Positions 26,333 to 35,615 of a DNA stretch of 64,000 nt are shown here, piece after piece. The number at the start of each line of letters is the position of its first letter. Positions within the stretch are counted from its first letter, which is position 1. The stretch is taken from assembly GCF_004745645.1 (NCBI RefSeq), contig NZ_SRMB01000006.1, forward strand, positions 62,001 through 126,000. Direction: 5' to 3'. The position numbers were made by a program, and so were the translations under genes. Source of the stretch: Hymenobacter metallicola. GTDB taxonomy: Bacteria > Bacteroidota > Bacteroidia > Cytophagales > Hymenobacteraceae. Below the pieces are notes generated by a model. The model did no database searches and was not told where the DNA came from. It was given only the letters and a program-made list of their open reading frames with translations.

Positions 26333-26893
26333 ATGCTTGAATTACTTCGCCAGCCTTGGCCCTGGTATATCGCCGGCCCCCTCATTGGCCTGACCGTGCC
26401 GGCTTTGCTGCTCATCGGCAACAAGGCCCTGGGCATTAGCTCCTCGCTGCGCCACGTGTGCGCCGCCTGCGTGCCGGCCGGCATCCCGTTTCTGACCTAC
26501 AACTGGCGCGCGGAAATCTGGAACCTGTGGTTTGTGCTCGGCATCGGGCTGGGCGGCTACGTGGGCTACCAGCTGCTGGGCCACCCCGACACCATTGCCA
26601 TTTCGGCCGAAACCGTGCGCGACCTAAAAGCGCAGATGGGGTTGACCGATTTCTCGGGCCTGCTGCCCAAAGAGTTGTTCGCCCTGGAAAACCTGGCCAA
26701 CTGGAAAGGCTGGGTGTTCCTGGTGCTGGGCGGCTTTCTGGTGGGCTTCGGCACCCGCTACGCCGGCGGCTGCACCTCGGGCCACGCCATTTCGGGCCTC
26801 TCCAACCTGCAGTGGGTGTCGCTGGTGGCCGTTATCGCCTTCTTCGTCGGCGGCCTGCTCATGACCTGGGTGTTCTACCCGATGCTGTTCTAA
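26333..26893 (+). CDS. YeeE/YedE family sulfur transporter, first half
   Basis: A 186-residue membrane protein with about four spans and the family signature [20 protein letters not shown]. YeeE/YedE proteins bring thiosulfate or other sulfur compounds into the cell; the Cys in AGGCTSG is the conserved relay residue. Here the family is split into two genes, with the second half at 27557 and a methyltransferase gene between them. Confidence 0.92.
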   Translation: MLELLRQPWPWYIAGPLIGLTVPALLLIGNKALGISSSLRHVCAACVPAGIPFLTYNWRAEIWNLWFVLGIGLGGYVGYQLLGHPDTIAISAETVRDLKAQMGLTDFSGLLPKELFALENLANWKGWVFLVLGGFLVGFGTRYAGGCTSGHAISGLSNLQWVSLVAVIAFFVGGLLMTWVFYPMLF

Positions 26894-26910
26894 TCCTTCC
26901 CCACCGCCAC

Positions 26911-27531
26911 ATGCCTACTAGCCTGCCTGCTGCCGCCGAGTTCTGGGATGCCCGCTACGAAAGCGAGGCCTATGCCTACGGCACCGAGCCCAACACCTAC
27001 TTCCGCCAGCAGCTGGATAAGCTGCCGCCCGGCCACCTGCTGCTGCTGGCCGAGGGCGAGGGCCGCAACGCCGTGTACGCCGCCCGGCGCGGCTGGCAGG
27101 TGACGGCCGTGGACTTCAGCGACGAGGCCCGCGCCAAAGCCCAGCGCCTGGCCGTAGCCCAGGGCGTGCACCTAACTTATCAGGTGGCCGATATCACCAG
27201 CCTGGGCTGGCAGCAGCCCGGCGCCTACGATGCCATCGGCCTGATTTACGCCCACCTGCCGCCCGTGGCGCGGTGGGCCGTGCACGCCGCCGCCGCCCGC
27301 AGCCTGGCACCCGGGGGGCACCTGATTCTGGAAGCCTTTAGTACCCGGCAGCTGGGCCTGCCCTCCGGTGGCCCTACGTCGGCCGAGCTGCTGTACGATC
27401 CTGACACTCTGGCCGCGGACTTTGCCGGGCTGAGCGTGCGGGAAAACCACGAGCTGGGCGTCGTCCTGCACGAAGGCAGCTTCCACTCGGGTCCGGCCAC
27501 TGTCGTGCGCCTGCTGGCGGTACGCTCTTAA
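26911..27531 (+). CDS. Class I SAM-dependent methyltransferase (TehB-like)
   Basis: A 206-residue cytoplasmic protein starting at the ATG at 26911. Motif I is LLLLAEGEGRNAVYAARRGW, motif post-I VTAVDFSDEA, and a VADITSLGWQQPGAYDAIGL acidic loop follows. The overall form (DARYESEAYAYGTEPN start) matches the TehB-like/thiol methyltransferase group that acts on small chalcogen compounds. It is inserted between the two YeeE/YedE halves, so methylation of thiols, sulfide or tellurite/selenite is a plausible role. Confidence 0.88.
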   Translation: MPTSLPAAAEFWDARYESEAYAYGTEPNTYFRQQLDKLPPGHLLLLAEGEGRNAVYAARRGWQVTAVDFSDEARAKAQRLAVAQGVHLTYQVADITSLGWQQPGAYDAIGLIYAHLPPVARWAVHAAAARSLAPGGHLILEAFSTRQLGLPSGGPTSAELLYDPDTLAADFAGLSVRENHELGVVLHEGSFHSGPATVVRLLAVRS

Positions 27532-27556
27532 CTTCTTTCTTCTTCTGTTACTTGAC

Positions 27557-27967
27557 ATGAAAAATCTTAAATACCTGGTGCTGGGCGTGTTGTTCGGCAT
27601 TATTCTCACCAAGAGCGAAGTCATCAGCTGGTGGCGCATCCAGGAGATGTTCCGCTTCCAGGCCTTCCACATGTACGGCGTTATTGGCTCGGCCATCCTG
27701 GTGGGCATGCTTTCCATTCAGCTCATCAAGCGTAACCACCTCAAGACCATCAACGGCGAGGAAATCCAGCTGGCCGACAAGAAGTACAACCACGGCACCT
27801 GGATCGGGGGCACTATTTTCGGGCTGGGCTGGGCCCTGACTGGGGCCTGCCCCGGTCCGCTGTTCGCCCAGCTGGGCAGCGGCGTGGCCTCGGCCGCCGT
27901 GCTGATTCTGGCCGCGCTGGCCGGCACCTGGACCTACAGCGCCCTGCGCGAGCGGCTGCCCATGTAG
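27557..27967 (+). CDS. YeeE/YedE family, second half (DUF6691-like)
   Basis: A 136-residue membrane protein with about four spans and the second family signature GLGWALTGACPGPLFAQLGS, containing the second relay cysteine. It completes the split transporter begun at 26333. Confidence 0.92.
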   Translation: MKNLKYLVLGVLFGIILTKSEVISWWRIQEMFRFQAFHMYGVIGSAILVGMLSIQLIKRNHLKTINGEEIQLADKKYNHGTWIGGTIFGLGWALTGACPGPLFAQLGSGVASAAVLILAALAGTWTYSALRERLPM

Positions 27968-28008
27968 TTACCGCGGCCTTACCGCCGGCTCCCCTTATCC
28001 CGTTTCTG

Positions 28009-29445
28009 ATGACTCGTTGGTTTCTGCTGGGAGCCGTGCTGCTGGCCAGCGCCCGGCTCAGTGTGGCCCAGTCCCTGGCCCCCGATACACTGCTGGCTCA
28101 CCCGGCCGCTCCGGCAGTAGCCGAACCGCAAGCGGCTATAGAGGCTGATTCGGTGGCCACCCGCTCGCTGGGCGAGGCCCTGCGCCGGGGCGAGTTCCAC
28201 GCCCACGCCCGCACCGTTTTCATGGCTACCCGCAACCGGGGCGCGGCCCCCGACTATCACGCCCAGGGCGTGGGCGCCGGCCTGCGCTACGAAAGCCGCG
28301 CCTGGCACGGCCTGCGGGTGGGCGTGGAAGGCTTCTTCCTCAAAAACCTGTTTTCCAGTGCCCTGGCCGCTGAGCCCGCCCGCCCGGAAAGCCGCTACGA
28401 GCTGGGCCTCTTCGACCAGGAGCACCCCCACCACCGCGAGATTCTGCACCAGGTGGAGGAGCTCTGGGTGAGCTGGCAGCCCCGGGCGGGTCTGCAGCTC
28501 ACCTACGGCCGGCAGCACCTAGACACACCTTTGCTCAACTCCCAGGACTCGCGGCTAAGTCCCAACTTCGTGCAGGGCCTGTGGGCGGTGGCCAAAGCCG
28601 GCCCCACCACCACGGTGCAGGGCGGCTGGCTGACCCACGTGGCCCCCCGCTCGCTGGACCGGTGGTATACTCTCGGGGAGGCCGTGGGCCGCTACTCGAT
28701 GGGCGTGGCCCCCGACAGCAGCCGCGCCGCCTACCTGGGCCGCGTGCCCACGCCCGGGCTGGCCGTGCTGGGCATGCGGCGCACGCTGGGGCCGCACGCC
28801 AGCGTGCAGGCCTGGCAGTATTTCGCCCCCCGGCTGCTGGCCACCAGCTGGCTGGAAGGTACGCGCACGTTTGCGCGCCCCGCCGGCCGCTGGACGGCCA
28901 GCGGCCAACTGCTGTGGCAGCGCAGCCTGACCGGCCAAGCCGGTGGGCCAACCAATCAACGGTATAACGAGCCCGGCGAGCAGGCCCGCGCCCTGAGCGG
29001 GCGCCTGGCCTATCAGCACCGGGCCCGGCAGTACGCGGCGCAGTATACCCGGCTCACGGCGCACGGGCGGTTTCTGTTTCCGCGCGAATGGGGCCGGGAG
29101 CCCTTCTACACCACCTTGCCCCGCGAGCGGATCGAAGGAGCCGGTGACGTGCACGCGCTGGGAGCCACCGTGGCCTGGCAGCGGCCGCGCGCGCCCCGGC
29201 TGGAAGCGGGCTACGGCTACTTCCGCCTGTCGCGGGAAGCACGGCTCAACAAGTACAGCCTGCCGGACTTTCACCAGCTCAATCTCACCGCCACGCACGC
29301 CTTTGCGGGCGCGGCCGACGGGCTGCGGCTGCGCACGCTGTACGCGGCCAAGTGGGGAGCCAACCGGGCTTCCTACCTGCCCGCCCGGGTCATCAACAAA
29401 GTTGATTTGCACCACCTGACCGTGGCGCTGGATTACGCGTTCTAA
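28009..29445 (+). CDS. Outer membrane beta-barrel (porin-like)
   Basis: A 478-residue protein with a signal peptide (LLGAVLLASARLSVAQ) and alternating strand pattern rich in Arg, Tyr and Trp through to a terminal aromatic (VALDYAF), typical of outer membrane barrels. It resembles OprD-like or other substrate-specific porins in plan. Located in the sulfur island, it probably lets a small sulfur anion cross the outer membrane. The family was not fixed by eye. Confidence 0.7.
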   Translation: MTRWFLLGAVLLASARLSVAQSLAPDTLLAHPAAPAVAEPQAAIEADSVATRSLGEALRRGEFHAHARTVFMATRNRGAAPDYHAQGVGAGLRYESRAWHGLRVGVEGFFLKNLFSSALAAEPARPESRYELGLFDQEHPHHREILHQVEELWVSWQPRAGLQLTYGRQHLDTPLLNSQDSRLSPNFVQGLWAVAKAGPTTTVQGGWLTHVAPRSLDRWYTLGEAVGRYSMGVAPDSSRAAYLGRVPTPGLAVLGMRRTLGPHASVQAWQYFAPRLLATSWLEGTRTFARPAGRWTASGQLLWQRSLTGQAGGPTNQRYNEPGEQARALSGRLAYQHRARQYAAQYTRLTAHGRFLFPREWGREPFYTTLPRERIEGAGDVHALGATVAWQRPRAPRLEAGYGYFRLSREARLNKYSLPDFHQLNLTATHAFAGAADGLRLRTLYAAKWGANRASYLPARVINKVDLHHLTVALDYAF

Positions 29446-29469
29446 CCACTGCTTATTTTACTTTGCCCT

Positions 29470-29937
29470 ATGCTTTCCCTGCGTTCATTGCTGGCATTGC
29501 TATTGCTGACCAGCCTTAGCCTGACGGTTTCCGCCCAAACCCCGACCCCGCCGGACAAGCCGGCCTTCGTGGGAGCGGTGGCAAAAAAAGCCCGGTACCG
29601 GGCCGTGTACCAGCTCGATAGCGACGACCCAAAGCTGATCAAGCAGACGCTGCGCAATATGAAAAACGCGCTGGCTGACCCGCGCCTGCTGGGCAAGCTG
29701 CAACTGGAGCTGGTCGTGTTCGGGGGCGGCACCGACGTGTTTCGCAAAAGCCAGCCCTACGAGGCCGAACTGCGGGCCTTGCAGCAGCAGGGTGTACTGC
29801 TGGCCCAATGCCAGAACACGATGAAGGAACGCCAGATCAGCCCGGACGAGCTATTTGCCTTCATTTCCTACGTGCCCACCGGCAACGGCGAATTAATTAT
29901 CCGGCAGCAGCAGGGCTGGGCGTTGGTGCATCCCTAA
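29470..29937 (+). CDS. Secreted DsrE-like protein
   Basis: A 155-residue protein with a signal peptide (LLALLLLTSLSLTVSAQ) followed by a DsrE/DsrF-like fold (YRAVYQLDSDDPKLIKQTLR, ELVVFGGGTDVF, GVLLAQCQNTM). The Cys in LAQCQNT is at the position used by sulfur-carrying DsrE proteins. Export to the periplasm suggests a role in handling sulfane sulfur outside the cytoplasm. Confidence 0.85.
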   Translation: MLSLRSLLALLLLTSLSLTVSAQTPTPPDKPAFVGAVAKKARYRAVYQLDSDDPKLIKQTLRNMKNALADPRLLGKLQLELVVFGGGTDVFRKSQPYEAELRALQQQGVLLAQCQNTMKERQISPDELFAFISYVPTGNGELIIRQQQGWALVHP

Positions 29938-29965
29938 CTTCCTGCTTCCTTGCCCTATCAACTCA

Positions 29966-31303
29966 ATGGCAATTCCTCAACTCGGTCTGCGTGAAAACTG
30001 GCACCAGTTTGCGCTGCTGGTGCTCATCAACGCCTTCGTGGGCGGGATGGTGGGATTGGAGCGCAGCATCCTGCCCCGCCTGGCCGAGCAGGAGTTCCAC
30101 CTGGTGGCCCGCTCGGCTATCCTCTCGTTTATCGTGGTCTTTGGCCTCACCAAGGCCTTGGCCAACTACTATGCGGGGGCCTGGGCCAATAATATTGGTC
30201 GCAAGAACCTGCTGCTCATCGGCTGGCTGTTCGGCCTGCCGGTGCCGCTGCTGCTGCTCTGGGCGCCCACCTGGGGTTGGGTGATTGCAGCCAACGTGCT
30301 GCTGGGGCTGAACCAGGGCCTGGCGTGGTCGAGCACCGTGGTAATGAAGATTGACCTGGTGGGGCCGAAGCAGCGCGGCCTGGCCATGGGCCTGAACGAG
30401 TCGGCCGGCTACCTGGCCGTGGCGGCTACGGCCTTCGCCTCGGGCTGGCTGGCCACCGAGTACGGCCTGCGGCCCTATCCGTTCTACCTCGGCATCGGGC
30501 TGGCGGTGCTGGGTTTGCTGGGCTCACTGCTGGTGCGCGACACCCGCCACCACGTGGCCCTGGAAGCCGCGCAGGCCCCGACCACCCCCACCGGCCCGCC
30601 GCTTTCGTTCTGGGACGTGAGCTGGCGACACCCCAACCTAGGCTCCGTTACGCAGGCCGGCCTGGTCAACAACCTCAACGACGGCATGGTGTGGGGTTTG
30701 CTGCCGCTGCTGCTGGCCAGCAAGGGCTTCACCCTGACGCAGATTGGCACCGTGGCGGCTGTATACCCGGCTGTGTGGGGCCTGGGCCAGCTGGTCACCG
30801 GCCCGCTGGCTGACCGGCTGTGTAAGAAGGACCTGCTGTTCTGGGGTATGCTGCTGCAGGGGGCGGTGCTGCTGGCCATGCTCTTCACCTCGTCTTATCC
30901 CGTGTTTCTGCTGTTGGCGGCGCTGCTGGGGGCGGGCACGGCGCTGGTGTACCCCACGTTTCTGGCCGCCGTGGCCGAGTACTCGCCCCTCCCGCAACGG
31001 GCCCGCAGCGTGGGTATCTTCCGCTTCTGGCGCGATGCGGGCTACGCCATCGGGGCCCTGCTGACGGGTCTGCTGGCCGATGCCTTCGGGCTGCCGGTTG
31101 CGCTGGCTGCCATCGGGGGCCTGACGGTGCTTTCCGCTCTGGTCATCCGGCGGCGCATGTACTGCCTGCCTGTGCCGGATGGGCTGGATACGCCCGGGGT
31201 TATTTGCATCCGCTCCTCCTCCACCTCCCGGGGTAACAGCACGCTGCTATATCGTTGGCTTAGCCGTCCGTATTCCCCGCCCTTGCCGAGCGGTGTGGGA
31301 TAA
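29966..31303 (+). CDS. MFS transporter, probably with extended tail
   Basis: A 445-residue protein with twelve spans and MFS signatures (GAWANNIGRKNLLLIGW after span 2; GPLADRLCKKDLLFWGM after span 8). The last ~50 residues after RRRM are Ser/Pro-rich with no homologous look and may result from a frameshift near the natural stop. It is the last gene before the Tn3-family transposon, which starts 69 bp after the stop. Substrate unknown; sulfur compounds are possible from context. Confidence 0.85.
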   Translation: MAIPQLGLRENWHQFALLVLINAFVGGMVGLERSILPRLAEQEFHLVARSAILSFIVVFGLTKALANYYAGAWANNIGRKNLLLIGWLFGLPVPLLLLWAPTWGWVIAANVLLGLNQGLAWSSTVVMKIDLVGPKQRGLAMGLNESAGYLAVAATAFASGWLATEYGLRPYPFYLGIGLAVLGLLGSLLVRDTRHHVALEAAQAPTTPTGPPLSFWDVSWRHPNLGSVTQAGLVNNLNDGMVWGLLPLLLASKGFTLTQIGTVAAVYPAVWGLGQLVTGPLADRLCKKDLLFWGMLLQGAVLLAMLFTSSYPVFLLLAALLGAGTALVYPTFLAAVAEYSPLPQRARSVGIFRFWRDAGYAIGALLTGLLADAFGLPVALAAIGGLTVLSALVIRRRMYCLPVPDGLDTPGVICIRSSSTSRGNSTLLYRWLSRPYSPPLPSGVG

Positions 31304-31366
31304 CCACGGCACGGGGTTCCTTCCCTCACGGCAACCTTTGCCCGTAAAACTCCGGACGCGCGGCCG

Positions 31367-31371
31367 TAGTA
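31367..31371. repeat. Target site duplication, left copy (TAGTA)
   Basis: The five bases before the left inverted repeat. An identical TAGTA follows the right repeat at 42268-42272, as expected for Tn3-family insertion. Confidence 0.9.
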
Positions 31372-31410
31372 GGGGTAGCGCTAGAGTAAGAACGGAAAAC
31401 AACGCTAAGG
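31372..31410 (+). repeat. Left terminal inverted repeat of the Tn3 element
   Basis: 39 bp, begins GGGGTAGCGCTAGAGTAAGA and ends in ACGCTAAGG. Four mismatches to the right copy, all in the outer half; the inner 20 bases are identical. Confidence 0.95.
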
Positions 31411-31549
31411 CCGGTTGGTCGAATTTCGGCGGGGGTGGGGTGTCTCAAAAAACGGGCGTTTTTTCGGCCCGGTGGCCTCGCTAGTTTGATAGGTACCTAA
31501 GGCTAGCAATAAATGTCTCATATGCTGTTCTCACGAATCAATGGCTCGC

Positions 31550-31557
31550 TATCTTTG
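31550..31557 (+). promoter_or_regulatory. -7 box of the resolvase gene
   Basis: TATCTTTG, an exact TAnnTTTG match, 30 bp before the resolvase start. The stretch between the left repeat and the resolvase (31411-31586) is where the res site should lie; no clear subsite could be assigned by eye. Confidence 0.6.
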
Positions 31558-31586
31558 CCTCCGTTGACTTTCTGAGAATACTGCCC

Positions 31587-32186
31587 ATGATTTTCGGCTA
31601 CGCCCGCGTCAGTACCCCCGACCAGCAGTTGCACCTGCAGACCGATGCCTTACAGGCTTACGGCTGTGCCGAAGTGGCCCAGGAAAAAGTGTCGTCGGTC
31701 AAGGAGCGGCCAGCGCTCCAGCATCTGCTGTCCCGCCTGCGGCCCGGTGACACACTCGTGGTCTGGAAGCTCGACCGGCTGGGCCGTTCCTTAAAAGACC
31801 TGGTCACGCTGGTGACGGGTTTTCAGGACAAGGGCATTCACTTTGTAAGTTTGCAGGACCACCTGGACACGACCACGGCCCAGGGCAGGCTCATGTTTAA
31901 CCTCTTTGCCTCCCTGGCCGAGTTTGAGCGCGACATCATCCGGGAGCGCACTCGCGCGGGTCTTACGGCCGCTCGGGCGCGCGGTCGGCAGGGAGGGCGA
32001 CCGAAAGGGCTTTCCAAAGATGCCTTGTCGAAAGCGCAGGCCGCCAAGACCCTGTATCTGCAGCAGGACAAGACCGTGGCCGAAATCGGCCAGTTGCTCG
32101 GGGTGGGCCGGGCCACCATCTACCGCTACCTCGCCTTCTTAGAGGTACCCACTGGGGGGAGTAAGGCCAATGAGGCCAACTTGTAA
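31587..32186 (+). CDS. Serine resolvase/invertase of the Tn3 element
   Basis: A 199-residue small serine recombinase. The catalytic Ser9 is in GYARVSTPDQQ; VVWKLDRLGRSLKDLV and AEFERDIIRERTRAGL are the family motifs, and residues about 140-190 form the C-terminal helix-turn-helix (VAEIGQLLGVGRATIYRYL). It would resolve cointegrates at the adjacent res site during replicative transposition. Confidence 0.95.
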   Translation: MIFGYARVSTPDQQLHLQTDALQAYGCAEVAQEKVSSVKERPALQHLLSRLRPGDTLVVWKLDRLGRSLKDLVTLVTGFQDKGIHFVSLQDHLDTTTAQGRLMFNLFASLAEFERDIIRERTRAGLTAARARGRQGGRPKGLSKDALSKAQAAKTLYLQQDKTVAEIGQLLGVGRATIYRYLAFLEVPTGGSKANEANL

Positions 32187-32238
32187 ACACATCACGCCGG
32201 TTATTCAATTTACGGAAAGAACTTTACCGGCCGAGCAA

Positions 32239-32273
32239 CAAAAAACAGGCTGCCAGCATCAGCTGGCAGCCTG
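32239..32273 (-). terminator. Terminator for the 32401 gene
   Basis: A perfect 12-bp stem (CAGGCTGCCAGC/GCTGGCAGCCTG, four-base loop) followed by TTTTTT on the minus strand. It also stops resolvase transcripts from the other side. Confidence 0.85.
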
Positions 32274-32400
32274 AATGAAACAGGGAGTGACCTCCCCGCG
32301 TGGGCAGTAAAGCAGGCGAACTATCAGACCTTGGCGGTAACCCGTGCACCCGGGCGGGTCTGGTTCCGCTGACGCCAGTTGGCGCTAGCTACCAGTTCCG

Positions 32401-32838
32401 CTACTTGGTTATTTCCTGACCGTTGGCTTCGAACAGGATGTCACGCTTCTTGCCGCCTTTCATCACTTCGGCCTCGTAGCTGGTCGCGCCCGTACTGGCG
32501 GTCACTATTTTGGCGGCTTCCGTGACTTTATACGCTTTGTAGGTGCTGGCCAGCTTGGCTTGCACGGCGGCCGGCAACTGCGTCGGTGCCATCTCCGATT
32601 CGGTTTCCAGCAGCTCGCCGCTGGCACTCAGCAGAGCGGACATTTCCACCTTGCCCTGCTCGAAACCGGCTTCGTACTTGTCGCCTTCCTTTTCCCATTT
32701 CACTTCTTTGACCTGGGCAAACTTCTGTTTGAACGCCGCTACCACGGTAGCGGGAACCTGGGTAGCCTTCAACTGTTGCGCGTGGGCGGGAGCGGCCAGC
32801 GCCAACGCGAAGGCGGCCAGAATGAGATACTGTTTCAT
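32401..32838 (-). CDS. Secreted PepSY-like protein
   Basis: A 145-residue periplasmic protein. I chose the Met at 32838 (MKQYLILAAFALALAAPAHA) because it gives a clean signal peptide; the longer frame is not coding-like. Two PepSY-like strands-and-helix units are visible (VVAAFKQKFAQVKEVKWEKE and VQAKLASTYKAYKVTEAAKI). PepSY-like proteins of Bacteroidota bind or modulate envelope proteins; role unknown. It ends the minus-strand cargo group. Confidence 0.8.
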   Translation of the reverse strand: MKQYLILAAFALALAAPAHAQQLKATQVPATVVAAFKQKFAQVKEVKWEKEGDKYEAGFEQGKVEMSALLSASGELLETESEMAPTQLPAAVQAKLASTYKAYKVTEAAKIVTASTGATSYEAEVMKGGKKRDILFEANGQEITK

Positions 32839-32920
32839 GGGGAGGGGGGGTGAAAATTGTATAGCCAAAACTACCCCCTGATTCTGTGGATAATCTGGAA
32901 TCCAGCGCCTCCCGCAAGAT

Positions 32921-33739
32921 TTATAAGACCAGCACCAATGTGGCGCCGGTAGCCCCGTTGGTGTAGCTGGGTAGCAGCACCGCCTGGCGGCCAAACCGGC
33001 TATCCGGGCCGACAATTTTCCGGGTGGCGCGTTGCAGCAGCGGGTACACCCGGTAGACTATTTCCGTGGACAGCATCCCGACCCCGGCCCCGGCCAGCAC
33101 GTCGGACAGCCAGTGGTTATCCTTGGCCACGCGCAGGCCGGCCACACCGGTGGCCACGGTGTAGCCGCCCACCCGGTACCAGATGCTTTGCGCGCCGTAC
33201 TCTTTATCCAGAAAACGGGCTGCTGAGAACGCCGCGCTGGTGTGCTGGCTGGGAAACGAGTCGAAGCTGTTGCCCTGGGGGCGCTCCACGCGGGTGATGC
33301 GCTTGAGGTTGGAGGTGATGGTGTTGTTGAGCGTATAGGTGAGGGCAAACAACACGGCCTGATTAAGGGTGTTATGCTCGCCCTTTATGCCCAGTAGGCC
33401 CAACCCCAGCGTGGTGTAGGCGGGGAGGTGGCGGAGTTGGTCGTCGGCGTTGGTGCGTACCCAACGCAGGTGCTCCTGGCTCTCTTCACGCACGGCTTCG
33501 TCGGCGTCAAAGACGGCCATGTGCTCCGTGGTGAATGCCCCGGCGGCCACCAGGGCCGCGGGCACCGCAAAGCCCCGTAGCAGTACCCTGCCGGAAGGCC
33601 GGGCCGGCCTCACTACGACCGAGGAGAGGGTCCGGGCACTGTCGGGAGCCGGAAGCGCCCGCAGCCCTTCTGCTTGTTGACCGTGCGCTGACAACGCCCA
33701 TAAGCAACCAAACACCGAAGAAAATGCCGCTTTTTTCAT
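32921..33739 (-). CDS. PAP2 family phosphatase
   Basis: A 272-residue protein with a signal peptide or anchor and the three PAP2 motifs: KRITRVERP, a PSQH variant of PSGH (FPSQHTSAAF) and LRVAKDNHWLSD. Such enzymes dephosphorylate undecaprenyl diphosphate, phosphatidate or lipid A. The Gly-to-Gln change in motif 2 is unusual. It starts 3 bp after the 33743 lipoprotein gene, and the two probably form one operon controlled by the site at 34278. Confidence 0.88.
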   Translation of the reverse strand: MKKAAFSSVFGCLWALSAHGQQAEGLRALPAPDSARTLSSVVVRPARPSGRVLLRGFAVPAALVAAGAFTTEHMAVFDADEAVREESQEHLRWVRTNADDQLRHLPAYTTLGLGLLGIKGEHNTLNQAVLFALTYTLNNTITSNLKRITRVERPQGNSFDSFPSQHTSAAFSAARFLDKEYGAQSIWYRVGGYTVATGVAGLRVAKDNHWLSDVLAGAGVGMLSTEIVYRVYPLLQRATRKIVGPDSRFGRQAVLLPSYTNGATGATLVLVL

Positions 33740-33742
33740 GAC

Positions 33743-34222
33743 TTATAGGGTTGATTTAGCAGCCGTGAGTGGGTGCTTCACCCGGCGCCCATCGGCTAGG
33801 AAGTAAAAGCGGGTGGCGGGGCCACCGGGCGCGGCCAGCAGCAGGTGGTAATGAAATCCGCGGGGCGTTTCGACCAGGTACATGGCCTGGCGCTGGTAGG
33901 CGCGGTAGTAGCGGCGCAGGGAGTCCTGCAACGCGGGGGGCACGTCCTCGTCGAGCATGGCCAGCCGGGTTTCCGTCACCTGGCCGGCCGCCGTCAGCCA
34001 CACCTGCACGGGAATGGTTTTCCAGACAAAAGAGGCATGCACCTGGTCCTGATCCGGCTGCCAGCGTAGTTGCTGCAGATGCGTACCGAATTTCTGCTGC
34101 AGGGCCTTGTGGGCAGCCGCGGGCAGGGGCTTGCCGGGGGCCGATTCACAACCAGTCAGCAGGCCGGCAAGGCCGCCGCTGAGCAGCAACAGAAAAGCAG
34201 GAAGGCGAAGCCGTAAACACAT
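33743..34222 (-). CDS. Small lipoprotein, PepSY-like
   Basis: A 159-residue lipoprotein. Using the Met at 34222 gives a lipobox (GLLTGC, Cys25). The rest has a strand-helix layout (LQQKFGTHLQQLRWQPDQDQ) resembling the PepSY-like protein at 32401. It has a predicted response-regulator site 56 bp upstream of its start. Confidence 0.7.
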   Translation of the reverse strand: MCLRLRLPAFLLLLSGGLAGLLTGCESAPGKPLPAAAHKALQQKFGTHLQQLRWQPDQDQVHASFVWKTIPVQVWLTAAGQVTETRLAMLDEDVPPALQDSLRRYYRAYQRQAMYLVETPRGFHYHLLLAAPGGPATRFYFLADGRRVKHPLTAAKSTL

Positions 34223-34277
34223 GCGGATAGAAGAATCCAAGCCCGAAACAGCTTGGTCCGACAGTTTAAGGGCCAAA

Positions 34278-34295
34278 TCTGAAGCAATCCTGACG
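34278..34295 (-). promoter_or_regulatory. Predicted response-regulator box 1
   Basis: Reads TCTGAAGCAATCCTGACG on the plus strand. Three similar 18-mers precede other cargo genes at the same distance and orientation. Confidence 0.7.
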
Positions 34296-34302
34296 CGGAG
34301 CC

Positions 34303-35615
34303 TCAGAACTGGGGCTGGCCCAGTTGGCTGACCCCTTCCCCTGTGGGGGCGGGGAACAGTGCTGGGGGGGCAAAGTCCACCCGCAGCGTGTGCAGACAGC
34401 CCGTCGGCTCAAAGTCGTAGCGCACGGCAAAACCGTAGTACTGGCAGATTTGCTGCACGATGGACAAGCCCAGGCCCGGTGAGTCGGAGGCCGCCTGGTG
34501 CTTGCGAAACCGCTCGAAAAAGCGGGCCGGGTCGCCGGTTACGGTCGGGCCCGTGTTGCGGACCTCCAGGTGCGTAGGCGTTAGTTTCACGTCAATGGTG
34601 CCGCCCCGGTGGTTGTGCTTGATGGCGTTCTGCAGCAGATTGTGTACCAGCGAATCGGCCAGGCCGGGATGCATCTGCAAGGAGGGCACGCCGCTGAGGT
34701 GGGTGCGTAGCGCCAGCTGGCGCACGTCGGCCAGCGACTCAAAATGCGCCACCTTCTCCTCTACCAGCCGGTCCAAGCGGACGTGGGAGGCCTGCTTGAA
34801 CTGCTGGTTCTCGATGCTGCTCAGCAGCGTGAGGGCTTGGTGCAGGCGCGAGAGTCGCAGCGTGGCCCCGTACAGCTCCGAGACCAGGGTGGCAAGCTCC
34901 GGGTTTTCTAGTTCCGGTCGCTGCAGCAGCTGCTCCAGCTGGGCCTGCATGATGGCCAGCGGGGTCTGGGTTTCGTGGGCCGCATTGGCCGTGAACTCCC
35001 GCACCGCCTCGTAGTCGGCGACCAGCCGCTGGCTCATCAGGGTCAGGGCCTGGTTGAGCTCGGCAAACTCATCGGTGGTCGTGAGGGGAAAGCGCAGTAC
35101 CTGGTCCTGCTGCACGCCGTAGCCGCGCAGTACCCGCAACGTGTTGCGAAACGGCGCCCACAGCCACTGGCCCAGCCACCGATTAATCAGAATGACGCCC
35201 AGCAGCAGCAAGCCCAGCACGCTTACCATCACGCCCAGCACCACGCCCAGCACGTCTTCGGTTTCCACCAGCGACTTGCGCAGCGTCACCCATACCAGCT
35301 TGTTGTCGACCCGCAGCGGAAACGTGAGCTGGCGGTGCGGCACCAGTTCCTGCTCGTGCGGGTCGAGCAGCAGCGTGTCGCCATAGCCGATGCGCTGGGG
35401 GCGGGGGCTGACGGCCATCTGGTACTCAAAGGGGGAGGTGGGCAGGTTCCCCCCGTCCTGCACGCGGCGCTCCAGGTACACCCGGCGGTTGACCAGCTGT
35501 TCTTCCACCTCGTGCTGCAGCGCGCCGAACAACCCATAGTAGAGCACCGCGCTGGCCACGATGAACAGCACCGTAGTCAGCAGCAGGTAGTAGCGGTTGG
35601 TTTTGGCCAGCAGCT

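Noticed and set aside
26458-26910. Long upstream extension of the methyltransferase frame
   Set aside because: It overlaps the YeeE/YedE gene in another frame and is Arg-rich without domain character; the ATG at 26911 gives a normal-sized protein.
32885-32893. A perfect DnaA-box sequence (TGTGGATAA) inside the transposon
   Set aside because: It stands alone, away from iterons and the initiator gene, so it is most likely chance.
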